This document shows, in pieces, positions 9,601-22,204 of a DNA stretch of 64,000 nucleotides. The position numbers and the translations under genes are program-made. The notes under the pieces are model-generated. The model did no database searches and was not told where the DNA came from. It saw nothing but the letters and a program-made list of their open reading frames with translations. The stretch's first letter is position 1; each line of letters begins with the position of its first letter. The stretch is from Fasciola hepatica (taxonomy: Eukaryota; Platyhelminthes; Trematoda; Plagiorchiida; Fasciolidae): contig CANUEZ040000151.1 in NCBI GenBank assembly GCA_948099385.1, positions 2,426,001-2,490,000 on the forward strand, in the 5' to 3' direction.

Positions 9601-11690
9601 GTCCAGGTGAAAAGAAGCTATCAGCCAGTTGTTAAACCACAGTGGTTCTCAATGGACCACAAAACACGGATACTAACACACGAATGACGAAAAATGAGAC
9701 TAGGCTTGAAGCCTTAGAGCAGTCTCTTTTAGACAAGATATCCGGACTGCAGGACACGGTTAACAGTAGAAATAATGATACAAAAGTCAGAAGAACAAAC
9801 GGTCACTATGGCAAAAGGTTTGGCGAAGTTTGAGATCACCGCGGAAGTTTCGGTAGGAAGGCAGAAATATGCCGTTGTAGAGGGATATCTGAGCCGATTA
9901 GTTTGCCAACTGGACAGTGATTCAAGGGCCTATGGCACCAAGTTACGAACCTACTAAGGTAGGTTGGTGTGCCTGAGCGCGCTCTTCTGAAGAGAGTTTT
10001 TCGGCTGGGCCGCTGGTTAGCAAACCCAAGGCAGAATCAGGGCCCTCGGTCTCTGTTAGTGGAATTTGGGAACCCACTGTTCGGAGATAAGGTCCTCGCA
10101 TCATCGGACCAAATTGCTAGGCACAAGAATGTAAGTGGAACCCGATCACTCTGGGCAAAGTTCTAGAAATACTTCTGATGGGAACCTTACTTACAGGGAA
10201 CCATGACTACTATGTCGGTGGGTATCAGACTAATAATATTCGCTCATCAGCTGCCCCCGTCCGTATATCCGTTGCTCAGGACACTCATTGTGGTTCAAGA
10301 TCATCACAATGAGGGTAGCTGAAGCAGCAGAAGACCGGCTTCGCTCTCTGAACACCTCTTTCCAATGGCGAAAAACGGGCTAGGGTACTAGGGCGATGAG
10401 TCCGAGAGCCAGTTAGGTAGATAGATTAGTAACATCTGACAGATGGGTGACACAGTACCCCCTACGAGGAGATCCGGGTGGTGTACATCAATGCATGCAG
10501 CATAAAAAACTAGTTGAAACAATTAACCGTTGAGACAACAAGGGCCGACTTTATTGCGATAACTGAGAGATAGTTACACCAGGGTGCAGCCACGGAGCTG
10601 CTATACACCAACGGATACTGCCATCATTTTTCGATGAGGTGACTAGCAGATCAGACCAAGGAGAAACACTGGAGGTACCTTGCTTGGATGTCTAAAAAGC
10701 TTTTGATTCGGTCAACCACCGTTTCTTACCGGGGAAAATGAAGGCACTAAGGGTGGATTCACAGGTTGTTAGATGGATAGACGGTTGCCTAAGTAATAGA
10801 GCGTTCTTTGTACAGATCGAGGACACTAGGAATGTACTGGCCTAAGCATACAGTGGGGTGCTGCAAGACACTGTGATGGGACCACTGCTTTTCCTTGTAT
10901 ATGTAAATGACCTATTAGCCACACTAGACTGCACGGGGTTTCTATTTGCAGATGACATTAAGTTAGTAGGAGAGCCGACATCGAGTCGGCGACAGGCTGA
11001 TTTACTGTGTGAGCAGAAAAGCGGGTGTTACGACTGAACGCAGCCAAATACGAACGTTTACTGTCAGACAGGGGAAGCGACAATGATATTTACGTAAGGC
11101 AGTCTGTTCCGGTAAGGATTGAGTCTGCTGCTGTTGTTGGGCCTGTACACGAAAGCTTCAAACTCGCGGAGCGCGGTGCTTTGGCAGCGGCTAAATAAAC
11201 AGGAGACTGTTCAACTTGAAAATGATGATGATGTCTAGGAAAGCCGGCGTAATTCTGCCTGAATAAGATTTCTGCAAGGCCTCACTTAAATCTTTTTGTA
11301 CAGTTGTGGGCGCCGAGCCTTGTAAAGGATAAAAAAGCATTGGAATGTGTTCCAAGAAGGTTCACTCGAAAGCTTGGTGGGTTGCGAGGGAAGTACCAGA
11401 AAAGACTAAAAGCCCTAAATCTGTTCTCCCTTGACCATCTTGGGCTAAGGGGAGACCTGATAGAGAGTTACAAGCTATATAAGTGAATTACCAATACCGA
11501 TAGACCACAACTGACTCGCTGTTACAACCTTACACTCAAGGGACATGCATAAATTGGATAAGCCAAGAGCGAACAAGAGCAGAAGGGCACGTTTCTTTTC
11601 TCACCGAATCACAGACAGATGGAACAAGTCGTCTTCACATGTTGGAGCAAATTACCATTTCCCCCCACAATTCAGTACGGCAGATTTCAG
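9600..11690 (+). pseudogene. CR1-like LINE, internally deleted
   Basis: The ORF1 remnant at 9642-10170 has a coiled-coil-like stretch (LEALEQSLLDKISGLQD) and a block VFRLGRWLANPRQNQGPRSL typical of CR1 ORF1 proteins. The endonuclease start at 10476-10650 has VVYINACSIKN and FIAITER. Then, without the rest of the endonuclease and the RT fingers, the RT palm starts at about 10652: KAFDSVNHRFL (motif A), a degenerate GVLQDTVMGPLLFLVYVNDL (motif B) and FLFADDIKLV (motif C, intact) at about 10938-10967. The C-terminus at 11304-11486 has RRFTRKLGGLRGKYQKRLKA and LRGDLIESYKLY. Several in-frame stops are present. About 1 kb of EN/RT sequence is missing. Confidence 0.8.
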
Positions 11691-13048
11691 CAAGAAAATT
11701 ATTTTTTTTCAAAAATGTTGAACCATGGAGAAAATCAATATTTCAACTTTGCCAAGAATTTGATTTGTTTTCCCGCCATTGTAGTCTTTCCTATTTCGCT
11801 CCCCATATAGCTTTACCGTTGTTCTATTGCATTTTCTCACCTATCATTGGTTCACATTCGCACTTTTACAAGGCTATCTGCGGACAATATATAAGCGATA
11901 GAGTTTTGTACTGTGTCGCCGGGTCACCAATAGACGTTCGATTGTGTCGGTGTTCATCTTCTCTCTCCAGCTAGAGGGCGGGCTAGATTTGCAGTGTTGT
12001 GCGCCGCCTTTTCGAGTCTGTGTTCATCCGCGAGTCATTCCGTTGTGCAAATACGGGCTTAGGGAAATAGTCAAACTGTACTGTGAGTGTCATCGGTGTT
12101 AAGTGTGTCTTACCCGTTCAGGGATGCAGTTGTCTTGTGTATTGTGCCATATGCCATCGTGTCTTGTCTTCTGTCATTCCTGCGGCAAAACATTGCCAAT
12201 CCGATTTGCGTTATCCAGTCTCAATTGGTTTGAGGCTTCACTGTGTTAGTTGTGTGTGATCTGGCAACACAAAGTAAGAGTAACCTCGGACATTGCTCTC
12301 AAGCACAGACTGGATGTATACTGGGAAGAGATGTTCCCAGACTATAACTAATCACTCGAAGTGGCTGTTTTTCTTTGTTTACTCTCTTGACTGTCGTCCC
12401 CCTTTACCTCATTTTGCCACATTAGTGCTTCCTTACTGTACCTATCTCCGTTCACAGCCTTCCACATCACCCTACTCATCACCATCACATACCTATTTAC
12501 ATTATTCGAGGACTCGAAGTAATGCTTCAAATGGGAGCAGCTGCAAGTGGCGGCGCTGAATCTGTATTGTTGTGAGGTTGCTGTTCCGGAACACGAACGT
12601 TCCTTTCCTTTGCCTCAGCTACTACAAAATACAAAAGAACCAAACTGTACTGGATACTTGGAAGTCGGAGCATTGGGTAACCCCCGGAGCTCGCAGTTCA
12701 AGAAACTGGACATTTATTGGCCCAAGCAGCAAGTCCTGTGACCTGACATGACCTGTCCTAACCAATGTCACACACATTTAATGTTCTATAGCGCAGCAAA
12801 GAACCAACATAAATAAGAGGAATCTTTGTGTAAATTAGTATCATCATCCGATGCTCTGATGTACCTTTATTAGGTCATGAAGCTCGAACTCTGTATTGAG
12901 TAAGTTTTCTAGTGCGTCGCGACTAACGTTAGTCTTCAGTCTTCGAATTTAGGGGAGGATGTAAACCTCCCGTATAAGCCCTATTACAGCAACTCTTAGG
13001 TGTGGTCTCTGGAAAGAGAATCACACCATATATCGGTCAGAAAATCGT
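11691..13048. other. Non-coding stretch, no recognised gene
   Basis: A TATA-like ATATAAGCG at about 11888 precedes moderately GC-richer DNA. 12290-12740 has open frames on both strands with no recognisable domain. The stretch could include the 5' untranslated part of a LINE, but nothing proves it. Confidence 0.4.
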
Positions 13049-13770
13049 CTACTGTTTGCTTGAATCGTTCAACTCTTCAACCATTCTTGCTGAGAACGAC
13101 TTCCGAGTGTTTGCGATTCTTTGGCACAGGTGATACATCAGCAGAAAACCAATAGATTCAGTCTTCAAGAGTGTCAGTGGATGTTCCTGCGTTCGCAAAG
13201 GTCCACGTAGTTGAGAGATCGCCCACAGTTCTGGTCGTAGGTCGCTCCAGATAATGCGATAGACACAAATGAGATCACCCCGTATACTCCGATAGGCTTT
13301 GAGGAACATTCCAGTTTCCTGTAGGCGACCTTCGTAGTCCGTCCCGCGTAGTCCCGCGATGAGATGGGTAGCAGCTCTCTGAACTCTTTCGAGCTTCGCC
13401 GATTCAACAGCTATGCACGGATATGTGGTCGCAGAACCATAATCTAACCGAAATCGAACATGTGTGGTGTATAACAACCGAAAGCACTGTAGGAAAGTTT
13501 AATAAAGAGACGGCGAATTGCATCGAGGATATTCCAAACTGGGGCACATACTTAATCCGTATGGTTTCTTGTTCCTAGGGTGGTCGACAATACCACCCCA
13601 AGATCGCGTTCACGGATTGTTGTTCTTAACAGAGTACGAGAGAGGGTGTGTAAATCGACGTTGACTGTGTTCGACCCGCCAGTAAGAAATCTTCCTTTGA
13701 TTCTCGGAAAAAGATCCAGCTCCGAATCTATCCACACTTCAGTATGCTGCAGCACCCGTGTAAGGGTCAT
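13049..13770 (-). pseudogene. CR1-like LINE, 3' part of ORF2
   Basis: On the minus strand the frame at 13552-13770 has FLTGGSNTVNVD and TIRERDLGVVLSTTLGTRNH, the thumb segment that follows the RT palm. After a frame change, 13049-13477 has LDYGSATTYPCIAVESAKLE, VQRAATHLIAGLRG and SIRGDLICVYRII, the characteristic C-terminal region of CR1-like ORF2. RT motifs A to C would lie above 13770 and are not recognisable, so the copy is 5'-truncated or decayed. No intact start or full domain is present. Confidence 0.75.
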
Positions 13771-14929
13771 GAGGTGTTCCTATTTTCTTCAAGGAATTTT
13801 CGTTTCTGGCTTTTAAACCCGTTCACGACTTCGCAAATGACACTGTAGTGACACTGAAGTGAATCATACTGCTTCTATATATTTGCCAGTCAAAATAAAG
13901 TTGGTCAACGAGTAGCTCGAGGCAGTTTGTGTACCACAGGGCCCTGATCATGCTTTGTCCGTTCGCACAAACGGCAATGGGTTCCCACCAATTGAGAAAC
14001 ACATTTTGACTGCTCTATTTGTGGAGGGTTGTATCCTGACTACCTCCAACTTACCTGGTGTCTTCTATCGCCCTTAAATTACGACTTGATTACCAGAATG
14101 TATTCTCCATGGAAATCGTCGTCCACGTTACCTGCCGAATTTTGTTCGTCATTTAGCAACCGCTGAAACATTCGTCCTTTTGCCCATTCCATAAGCCACT
14201 CCAGGGATGAGGTCAGTAACTTTGCAACTTTGATAGTAGAACACCACACCAGGTTCTCACCTGTTTTATTCCTCATGCAACCGAATAACCTACGGAATCG
14301 ATCGCGATCGGTTTACTCCCACTTGTTTGCTCAAGGTTAACCTCAGACACCAACAATATCAATACCAAAATAATTGGCCCCAGGATTACCTTGGTCCATC
14401 TTCCTGAAGTCTTTCAACTTTACCCCACTAACATTTTGATTAGACTCGCAATGTTGCCTGCATCTTTTTTCTAAAGATTTTTATTCTTTCATGGTTTTGT
14501 ATAGAATCAACTGCTCCTCCAGCTGGTTGTGATTTTGTTTCCCTTCCCTCCTGGTCCTCCAGGCTGGGCAGTCTATCCGAACTGGGAACTCGATCGGCAA
14601 ATTCAGTGGAAGAATAATTGATCCGAGCAAACGGGCTTCCTTTCAGTCACCCCGCTGTCTTTCGGATAGGTTTTTGTTAGAATTAAAGGCTTTGGTTAAG
14701 AACCCAAATTGTTCTCTTGTTTTGCGGCTGGACACCCCAGCAGTGCTAGTCCAACATCTCCCATGAACTGCACGACTACGAAGAATTCCATACTGCATCG
14801 GTCGTCGCACAGGATAATCAGGACCACGCTACCCATTGCATCGAGCGGGGTGGGTAGTGATTAGTGGGCTACTGCTCAGAGTTCCCTCTCTTTCACTCAA
14901 CCCTTATCTTCTGTCCCCAACCACCTCCC

Positions 14930-17925
14930 TTTGCCCCATCTATCCACTCATGATGCTCCCACTGACGACACGGCCGATACTCTCAACGTTTCATTGTCAA
15001 ATAGTGTCAGGAATAATCCTCTGTCTGGTAACTCACATTTTCTCAAGCCTCGTCAGTCTCTGGATCTCGGCTTCTTCAACGAGCGTACTGTCACGCGGGC
15101 CGGTCAGCAGACGTGCCTAGCGCTTACAATAAATTCTCTGAAGATTGATATCTGCTGCTTAAGTGAAAAGCGTATTCAGGATTTGAGGAATGTGATTCGA
15201 CTAACTGCTCCTGGTATCTCATCGAGGTATTTCCTGCGCACTTCAAGAGACGAAGTAGCTCGAGCTGTGGGTTTAGGTATAGTCTTGACTGAGATGGCTG
15301 AGGCTGTCCTTTTAGACTGGATCCCTGGTAACAGCCGGTTGTGTGCTGTATGACTCCAGGGGTCAGTCGGCGTTCGAAAGGATAGTTGTGTTCAGCGCAG
15401 TTTGTTTGTAATCTCGGCATACGCTCCAACAGACTGCAGCTCTGACTTGCAGAAAGGTGATTCCAATGATGAACTCCATACTCTCGTTTACAAGAGCAAG
15501 GAGTCTCACCTTGTAGTGCTAGCAGGTGATTTTAATGCACAAGTTGGCAAACTTAGTGTGTCAGAAGCTTGTTTAGGTGGCCGTTGTGCTTTACCGGCTC
15601 AGCACACATAACGGCAATAAGCTTCTACAGTTTTGTGCACACAATCGATTGTTCTTGTCTAGCACCAATTTCCGACACAGCTAACGTGGCCCGGCGACAT
15701 GGCGCTCTAACTCCACGGGTACTCTGAGTCAGATCGATCATGTCGCGATAGGCCACCGGTGACGCAGTTCTGTCCAGAATTGTAGATTCTGCTGGTCCAC
15801 TTACGTAGAGTCGAACCATGCATTATTTCTGGTGCGAGTTAAGCTCCAGATTCATGGTCATCGAAGCAAACCGCAAACCCGGTTAGCCGTGCGATTTTTG
15901 TTTGACCCAGAAGTTTGTACCATTTATAAGCAGAGAATAACACATGAACCAGGAACTTCGACGAACCGTAATGTAGACAATCAACGGGCTCATATCAAAC
16001 GAGCTATGCACGTGGGAGCGGGTTTCGCTACGGTTTTAGATCCGATGTCCATCAAGGACAATGAACTTCGCAAGAGTCGTTGAGTCTAATGGAGCAAGAG
16101 CCGAGCTTGATGATCCTAAGGTGTCAGATGAATAAGATACGGGGACATCTACAAAGGCAAATAACAGAAAGCCTTGAGAATGATATCGAAAATTGGTGGG
16201 TCAATGTAGTCGAAGAAATGGAAGTAGCAGCTGCTTCAGGTAACAGTCAAAGACTGTTCAAACTTATTCGCTACAGCAGTGGACAGCGAACCCCGGTCAA
16301 TGAAACGATGTGCGATAGAAATGGAGAGCCCATTCATGAGGAACAGCAAAGGCTGGACCGTTAGGTCGAATACTTCAAAGAACAGTTTAACTGACCGCGC
16401 GCTACTGTTGTTACTCTTGTGTCAACAACTGCAATTCCTTAGGGAGTATCACTTAAGCGCCTATCGGAAGATGAAGTAGAGTCGAGCATTCGATTACCAA
16501 AGCGTGGGAAAGCAGCCGGTCCTGGCGAACTTCTCCCAGTTCTTTTCAAACTGGGTGGAGATGTATTGGCATAATCTTTTACCACCTTGCTCCATGATAT
16601 TTGGAACGAGGAACGTATTCCGTTATTATGGGCTCATTGATTGTACCCATCTTCAAGAAAGTAATACTCAGTGATTGTATTAGTCACCCTGGGATCAGCT
16701 TTATTCCTACAGTCACCAAGGTACCAGCCTCGATTTTGCTGCACCATCTTACACTGACCTCCGAGAGGAACATCCCCACATGCACCCTCGACCGACAATG
16801 ATGGTTTTCGTCAATTTGAAAGGTGCCTTCGATTCTATTGACAGAACAGCTCTATTCAGTGCTGTTCACCGAAAAAGTATGCCGCAGAAGTTCGTGATTC
16901 TGCCGAGATCATTGTATTCTCATACTTCCGAGCGTATAAGGATTTACGGTAAACCATCTGGTTCATTCGAAAAGACCAATGGTGTTCGACAAGGGTGTCC
17001 CATTTCGCCATTCCTATTCAACCTTGTCATAGACGAAGTACTGAAGAATGCCTTGCAAAATCTTCGGGATGCTGACGTTGAAGTAGGAAAAAGTGGAAAG
17101 TTGTGTGACCTAGATTACGTGGACAGTCTTGTCTTCTTGTTTGAATTTACAGAACATGCGCAACGCGCACTAGATAAGCTCAGAAGGGCTGTAGCTCTAT
17201 TCGGCATGTGCTTTACACCTTCAAAGTTCAAAGTGATTTTGCAAGACCGAAAGTCAAGGATTCCGAGCTTGATACTCGATAGGGAGATACTAACCTTTGT
17301 CGACCGCTTCACTTACCTCGGCAACAGCTTGAAGACGGATGGGATCACTCGTATATTGAAGACACAATCAGGGTATGCTAAACTGAAGCACATGTAGCGT
17401 CGACCTGATATTTCACTGAAGTTGAATGGACGTGTATATTGTGTCGCGGTGCATTCAGTTCTGTTGTATAGTTGCGAAACATGGAGTCGGAGTGCTGATT
17501 AGGATCGTTGCTTCGAGGTCTTCGACCATTGACGTCTGCGTAGTATCGCTAACATCGAACGGAATGACCGAATAAGCAATGCTGAAGTCAGAAAGCGAGT
17601 ATTCAGAGAACGTCCTGTCACAGCGTATCGAGCTTAGTAGACTTCGTTGGTTGGAACACATGTTACTTGTGACAAACAAACGTCTTCCGTACCGTGTCCT
17701 ATTCTCCGTTCCTCCTAGGGAGTGGAAGAGACCACTTGGAGGTTAACCGATGACGTGGCAACGAGGAATGAGGAAATGTACAGCAGACTTAGGAAAAGCA
17801 GGTGTCTCACGTCTTCGTGGTTGGGGTCCAAAAGATTCCTCAACCAGTTAGTTGGAGACACTGAAGGATATGACAGCGAATCGCGAGCAGTGGCGATCTT
17901 GTTGTCATTTTATTTCTGTCAAATC
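14930..17925 (+). pseudogene. RTE-type LINE, nearly full length, catalytically dead
   Basis: The endonuclease spans about 15040-15840: LDLGFFNERTVTRAGQQ, ICCLSEKRIQD, VVLAGDFNAQVGKL, and at about 15810 an ESNHALFL block where the family has SDH, so the catalytic Asp is Asn. A linker at 16080-16370 contains NWWVNVVEEMEVAAASGN and NETMCDRNGEPIHEE. RT follows: VPIFKK at about 16636, FVNLKGAFDSIDRTALF (motif A), GVRQGCPISPFLFN at 16981-17022, and LDYVDSLVFL at about 17110-17140 where the family has YADD, so one catalytic Asp is Ser. The C-terminus continues to 17925 (SVLLYSCETW, SNAEVRKRVF, then in a shifted frame SRLRGWGPKD and MTANREQW). Several stops and shifts occur. The longest open piece, 16780-17397, covers the RT palm. 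Confidence 0.85.
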
Positions 17926-20113
17926 AGAATGACTGACCGATGTGCGTTTATACAGTTAGACTGTGTATTCCGTGTGTTAATTAGTATGGCTTTGTTTCCT
18001 TTTCCCACTTGTGTAGGTCCACTCCATGTCCATCTTTCATTCATTCGTTCTACTTCTACGTGCAGCATGATCAGAAAGGCAGTGATCAATGAGGCTTGCT
18101 CTGAGGTTTGCCGCAGTACGATTCCCTTTCTGCTGCAGGCACTTATTTACTTCTGCTCACCAGTGACCCTGAGATTTTCATCGACGATTCTTCCCTGACA
18201 CCCAATGTGCACTAGCTGTCTCATAGATGGGTAACGAATTCCATTTATTCCTTCTGTCTGTACCACATTGGTTTTCGTTTATCTGAGCTAACCTTTTTAA
18301 TTAACCTGTTGACCCTCTGTCATCCGTTCCGTATACCACTGCTCTTGTCACTTTTCCTTCATAGGTTTAATCTTTGTTTCCACACTTCCCTTCTACCCAA
18401 GGGCACCAGAGTCATGAGACTTCCTACAGGTTTTAGTTTTCTCATTCACCTATAGTTTTTCACGGTTATTTTTCGAACTTACCCTCGTGCCCGTTAGACT
18501 AAAACTTTGCATTGAGAGTGAACACGAACCATCGAAACGAACTTTTTATCTTGGGGTCCGATCCATTTAGAAAATGGTAGCCACATTAAGCTTCCCATTC
18601 AAGCACGCAGTATTCAACAACCCGAATTCCATTTTGGATGTAAAAGGGAAAAGGAAAATAATGTCGCCAATTTTACGGGACGTGTTTTGATGTACACAAG
18701 AGTCATCATTCTGGCAATGAGTCAAGGTCAAGATGAATGGGTGGAGTGAAATGGTGGTAATTGTTCGCAGAAAGCAAACAACTTCTAAAATAAACTTTTG
18801 ATCGATTTTATCAACAACTAACCCCAATCTCGAATTTCATTACGTTGCCCTTTTTTACGTTCTACGTTTTTACTGTCTTTGAACCCAGAGTTGATACTAG
18901 GAGTATCGTTGATTTTCGGATTAGCAAACGCTGGCACTAGGTCGCCTACTCATGAGTAGTTGAACGTGAAATGGTTGCGTAGAGTTTCACTGCTATGTAT
19001 GTTTAGTAGTTGCGAACGTAATAACTGCCATGGACCGAATCGAGAAGGAAGCCGTAAACTGGAAAATGTAGTCATGGAATATAAATATTTTTTTCTAATG
19101 CAATGCACAAACGAATTAACTACCATGAGTTGTCAGGCGACCACTCCAGACCATTTGCGGACTCACTCACCGTGTGTTATGTTGCTTTGTTCATAGTCAT
19201 GACAAAATGAGTATCATGAAGTTTGTTTACATTCTGCAGCAAGCTGTAGCACCTGGTACGTAGATCGTGTTTTCTGTTGTCGAATTGTGCATTCGATCAA
19301 TCATTTCGATTTGATGCAAGTGATGATTAGTCACTATTATCAAACGGTATTTGCTCGCTGAATTGTGTTGTCAATCGCTTCCTACGGTGTAATGAGCAAG
19401 TGTCTTGCATCTCATGCATCAGACAAAATTACTAAATTTCACCGGGAGTGAGTTGAAAACGCAAGATTTCCTGCTTTTAGTAGCAACTGACAAAACCCCT
19501 ACATCAGCAGAGATCCATGAATACCGAAAATAACACGTAGAGGTGAACGGAATCTCTGACCTCGGAATCATAGCGTCAAGATGAACAGGTCGGTGGAAAC
19601 CGACCGATTCAAGACTAATAATATCGATTTTCGACTACCGAACTTAATGATGTCTCATGATATTCCTAAATCGATTTTTAAATCGTCAACAAAACGGCTC
19701 TTACGAAGCAAGCGATCAGTTCTAAAATCACCATGGAAATTCTGTTAATTTGGTTGGTATCCGGTAAAACACTATGGTCGAGAATAATCTAGGTCGCATG
19801 GTAAATGACCTGACATTTATTTCACATCTTTCGGTGTCCATAAGTGTGCACGAGTGAGGCAACGAGCCTTCGATTTGCATCTTGTGCACTGAACATCTCT
19901 ATCTGCCTGCTTTTTAAAAAAGACTTTTGAAATGGCAGTGACATTTTTTCTAAAGGTTGAAAGCTGTAAAAATGAATTCTGTGACTTCGTTCGCATCATA
20001 CCCGAGGTAATTATTGGATCTTCCGGATCGCCTAATCTCTCACGACTTGAATATGATGGCGCTGCTACATCCCCCTCTCTGTCTATCTGTTCGACTGTCT
20101 GTCCGTCTCCCCT

Positions 20114-20116
<3 letters not shown>
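17926..20116. other. Non-coding stretch, no recognised gene
   Basis: AT-rich DNA. Open frames here are short and have no recognisable motifs. I see no repeat boundaries apart from the microsatellite at its right end. Confidence 0.5.

Positions 20117-20200
<84 letters not shown>
20117..20200. repeat. Compound (CT)n(TA)n microsatellite
   Basis: About 19 CT units pass directly into about 20 TA units. Frames crossing it (Ser-Leu or Tyr-Ile runs) are artefacts of the repeat. Confidence 0.98.
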
Positions 20201-20879
20201 CACAATGTTATATCGACTGAGAGGTGTTAAGACTGGAAAGACTGAAATATAGCACCACAAGTTTCGTTGGTGAATGTGTTGAAGGTAAGCTGACCGTTTC
20301 CGTCAGTCTGACGAGCTGCTTTTGTAGGTGTATAGAGGCGAGCTAGATGATCTCATGGGGATCTGGGATGTGAGCTTGTCACTCACGCCCAAGTTTGCAC
20401 TCTATGAGGTGCGCTGATGATACACACATTGGAATTTCTCCTCTGCCTTCAGCTTGAGCACTGAAGATTGTCTATTTCATAGAGATTATTAATAAAAGAG
20501 GATAGGTAACCACTTAATGTCTGAATATGATTGGCAAGCCAGTCTATCTGTTACAAACATCGAAGGTGTAGGTGGATACTCGAGGACTCTCTGATGAAGG
20601 TCTTCCTAAATGTGGCGCAGATTAGTCTGTTACTCATTCTGAAGTTATCGGTTTGAAGTTTGGTTAGACCAATACCGTCGTTGATGAAAATGCACTTATG
20701 CGTTTTATTCGGCTGACATCTTTTCGAGGCTGTTGATTATTTACTCTGATGTTAAAGCCAAACCTTGATTTATTTAACGTGTAATTCTCACTTGTCCTCG
20801 AACTTGGTTTCAATTAAACAAGTAACTCTATAGACTGCCGAATGATGTTAAACATTAGAAATGGTGCGTCTTATCTCAC

Positions 20880-21338
20880 CTACGTCTTATGGTAAATAAA
20901 TGAAGAAAAATAGTAGATGAAGTTTACGGAAAGGTTCATCACGCAGTAAAACCACGCTCTACTCACTACTGTAAACGATGGGAGCAGCTGCAACACTACC
21001 CCACTCAGCTTGTTAGAAATAATCATACTGAAAAAGTAGCTAAGCTCTGTATGTAATGTCTCCCACATAAGGAAATGTTCGGCTTGGTATTCGATCGATA
21101 TGCGAGTCCAATGTGTGTGTATGTCTGACTGAGTGCGTAACTCACAGCCACATATCCCGTATTCCAGTTGCTGCTCAGACTCAGTTGAAATACACCACAG
21201 GTGATAATTTTGAAAATTTGGAAGTAACTTTACAGTGTTTCCGTGGCTTTCACTGATGAGGTGAGTGTTCGTGCTACACGACATATCGTTCACTAAGCAA
21301 ATCAACTCTCCCACGCACACTCCTGCTATCGTTACCAT
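20880..21338 (-). CDS. Unassigned open frame (152 codons)
   Basis: This is the longest non-transposon open frame in the window. It starts MVTIAGVCVGELICLVNDMS and continues with NTHLISESHGN and a Cys-containing middle (GYGICGCELRT-like), and it ends in a hydrophobic, aromatic tail. No family is recognised. The N-terminal part may be an intron or an untranslated leader, because a possible upstream exon on the same strand ends in a good donor at 21436-21441. The frame may also belong to a repeat. Length alone argues only weakly against chance. Confidence 0.3.
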   Translation of the reverse strand: MVTIAGVCVGELICLVNDMSCSTNTHLISESHGNTVKLLPNFQNYHLWCISTESEQQLEYGICGCELRTQSDIHTHWTRISIEYQAEHFLMWETLHTELSYFFSMIISNKLSGVVLQLLPSFTVVSRAWFYCVMNLSVNFIYYFSSFIYHKT

Positions 21339-21435
21339 TACCGTTGCAACCCAGACGAGGTGCGCGGCAAGTTGGTTGCTGGTTTAAAACCACATGTTCA
21401 GACATCATCAAAACCAATGGCATGGAACAACAAAT

Positions 21436-21519
21436 ACTTACCTGCGTACCATCGGTCAAGTCCACTGAAAGGCAGTCGTAATCCGATCGGATGATGCAAC
21501 CACGTGGTTCACAGGTCAT
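21436..21519 (-). CDS. Candidate exon with strong donor site
   Basis: The minus-strand frame starts MTCEPRGCIIRSDYDCLSVD and reaches GATGGTACGCAG followed by GTAAGT, a near-perfect 5' splice site in phase 0. The peptide up to the donor is hydrophilic with three cysteines. The next acceptor in matching phase was not found with confidence. It lies just upstream of the 152-codon frame on the same strand. No family is recognised. Confidence 0.3.
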
Positions 21520-21982
21520 CCTCTACCCAATTGCGTTCGGTCCATCTGACGTAGTCGCATTCATTGTCGACCCACAACGGCCATTAATTGTGTTTTCAGC
21601 AATCAACCACTTACTTATTCAGTGAGTAGTATACATACTGCATCACACTACTACTGCAACTACTACTTAAAGCAGAATCGGTCACTATGGTCAGGAAAAC
21701 AGGGATGACAAGTCACGGGTGGGCGACTAATAACTTGGACCTTCGCCCAGAACCTACTATTGCCTTATTCAGTCGTGCAAAGCCATGCCAGCGCGCACAT
21801 CGATATGTCATATTTTCAAGCCACCCATTTCATACTTTCCGTCTAATCTTACACGTTCACGGCCGATGAGAGTACACAAAAAGAAATCTCCTCTCAGCTT
21901 CTGTCTTCGGTCTTGTTTGTTCTATTGACTTTCACCCAGAAGGCTGATCGGCCAATGTCTGTGACTAATCTGATTTGATTGC

Positions 21983-22204
21983 TTATTTAAAATTATCCAT
22001 CACTGGATTATCTTGTCTGCTGCCTGTAATCGGAGATGCGCTCCACTTCACTTCAGCCCAGTGACATGCAATGGCAAACAAAAAGAATATTGCTCCTGCG
22101 GCAAAACCATTCACGGGGCCAGATATGAAAAAAATATGTGGGAGGGAGAAACGAAAATTACTCGACTTGCATAAGCTTACTCGGTGTAAGAGAAATATAT
22201 TCAT
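21983..22204 (-). CDS. Candidate 3' exon with one membrane segment
   Basis: The minus-strand frame ends in TAA at 21983. Its last 45 codons contain a hydrophobic segment (NGFAAGAIFFLFAIACHW) followed by a short polar tail (EVKWSASPITGSRQDN...). A possible acceptor TTTTGCCGCAG precedes GAGCAATATTC. This arrangement, a last transmembrane helix plus a short cytosolic tail, fits small four-helix membrane proteins such as MARVEL-type proteins, but that is speculation. Upstream exons would lie above 22204. Confidence 0.28.
   Translation of the reverse strand: MNIFLLHRVSLCKSSNFRFSLPHIFFISGPVNGFAAGAIFFLFAIACHWAEVKWSASPITGSRQDNPVMDNFK

Noticed and set aside
11880..11960. TATA-like ATATAAGCG followed by a possible initiator, considered as a promoter
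   Set aside because: No supported gene follows it in the right place, and such words are expected by chance in AT-rich DNA.
19817..20260. Long minus- and plus-strand open frames with Arg-Glu, Tyr-Ile or Ser-Leu runs
   Set aside because: They are translations of the (CT)n(TA)n microsatellite and not coding sequence.
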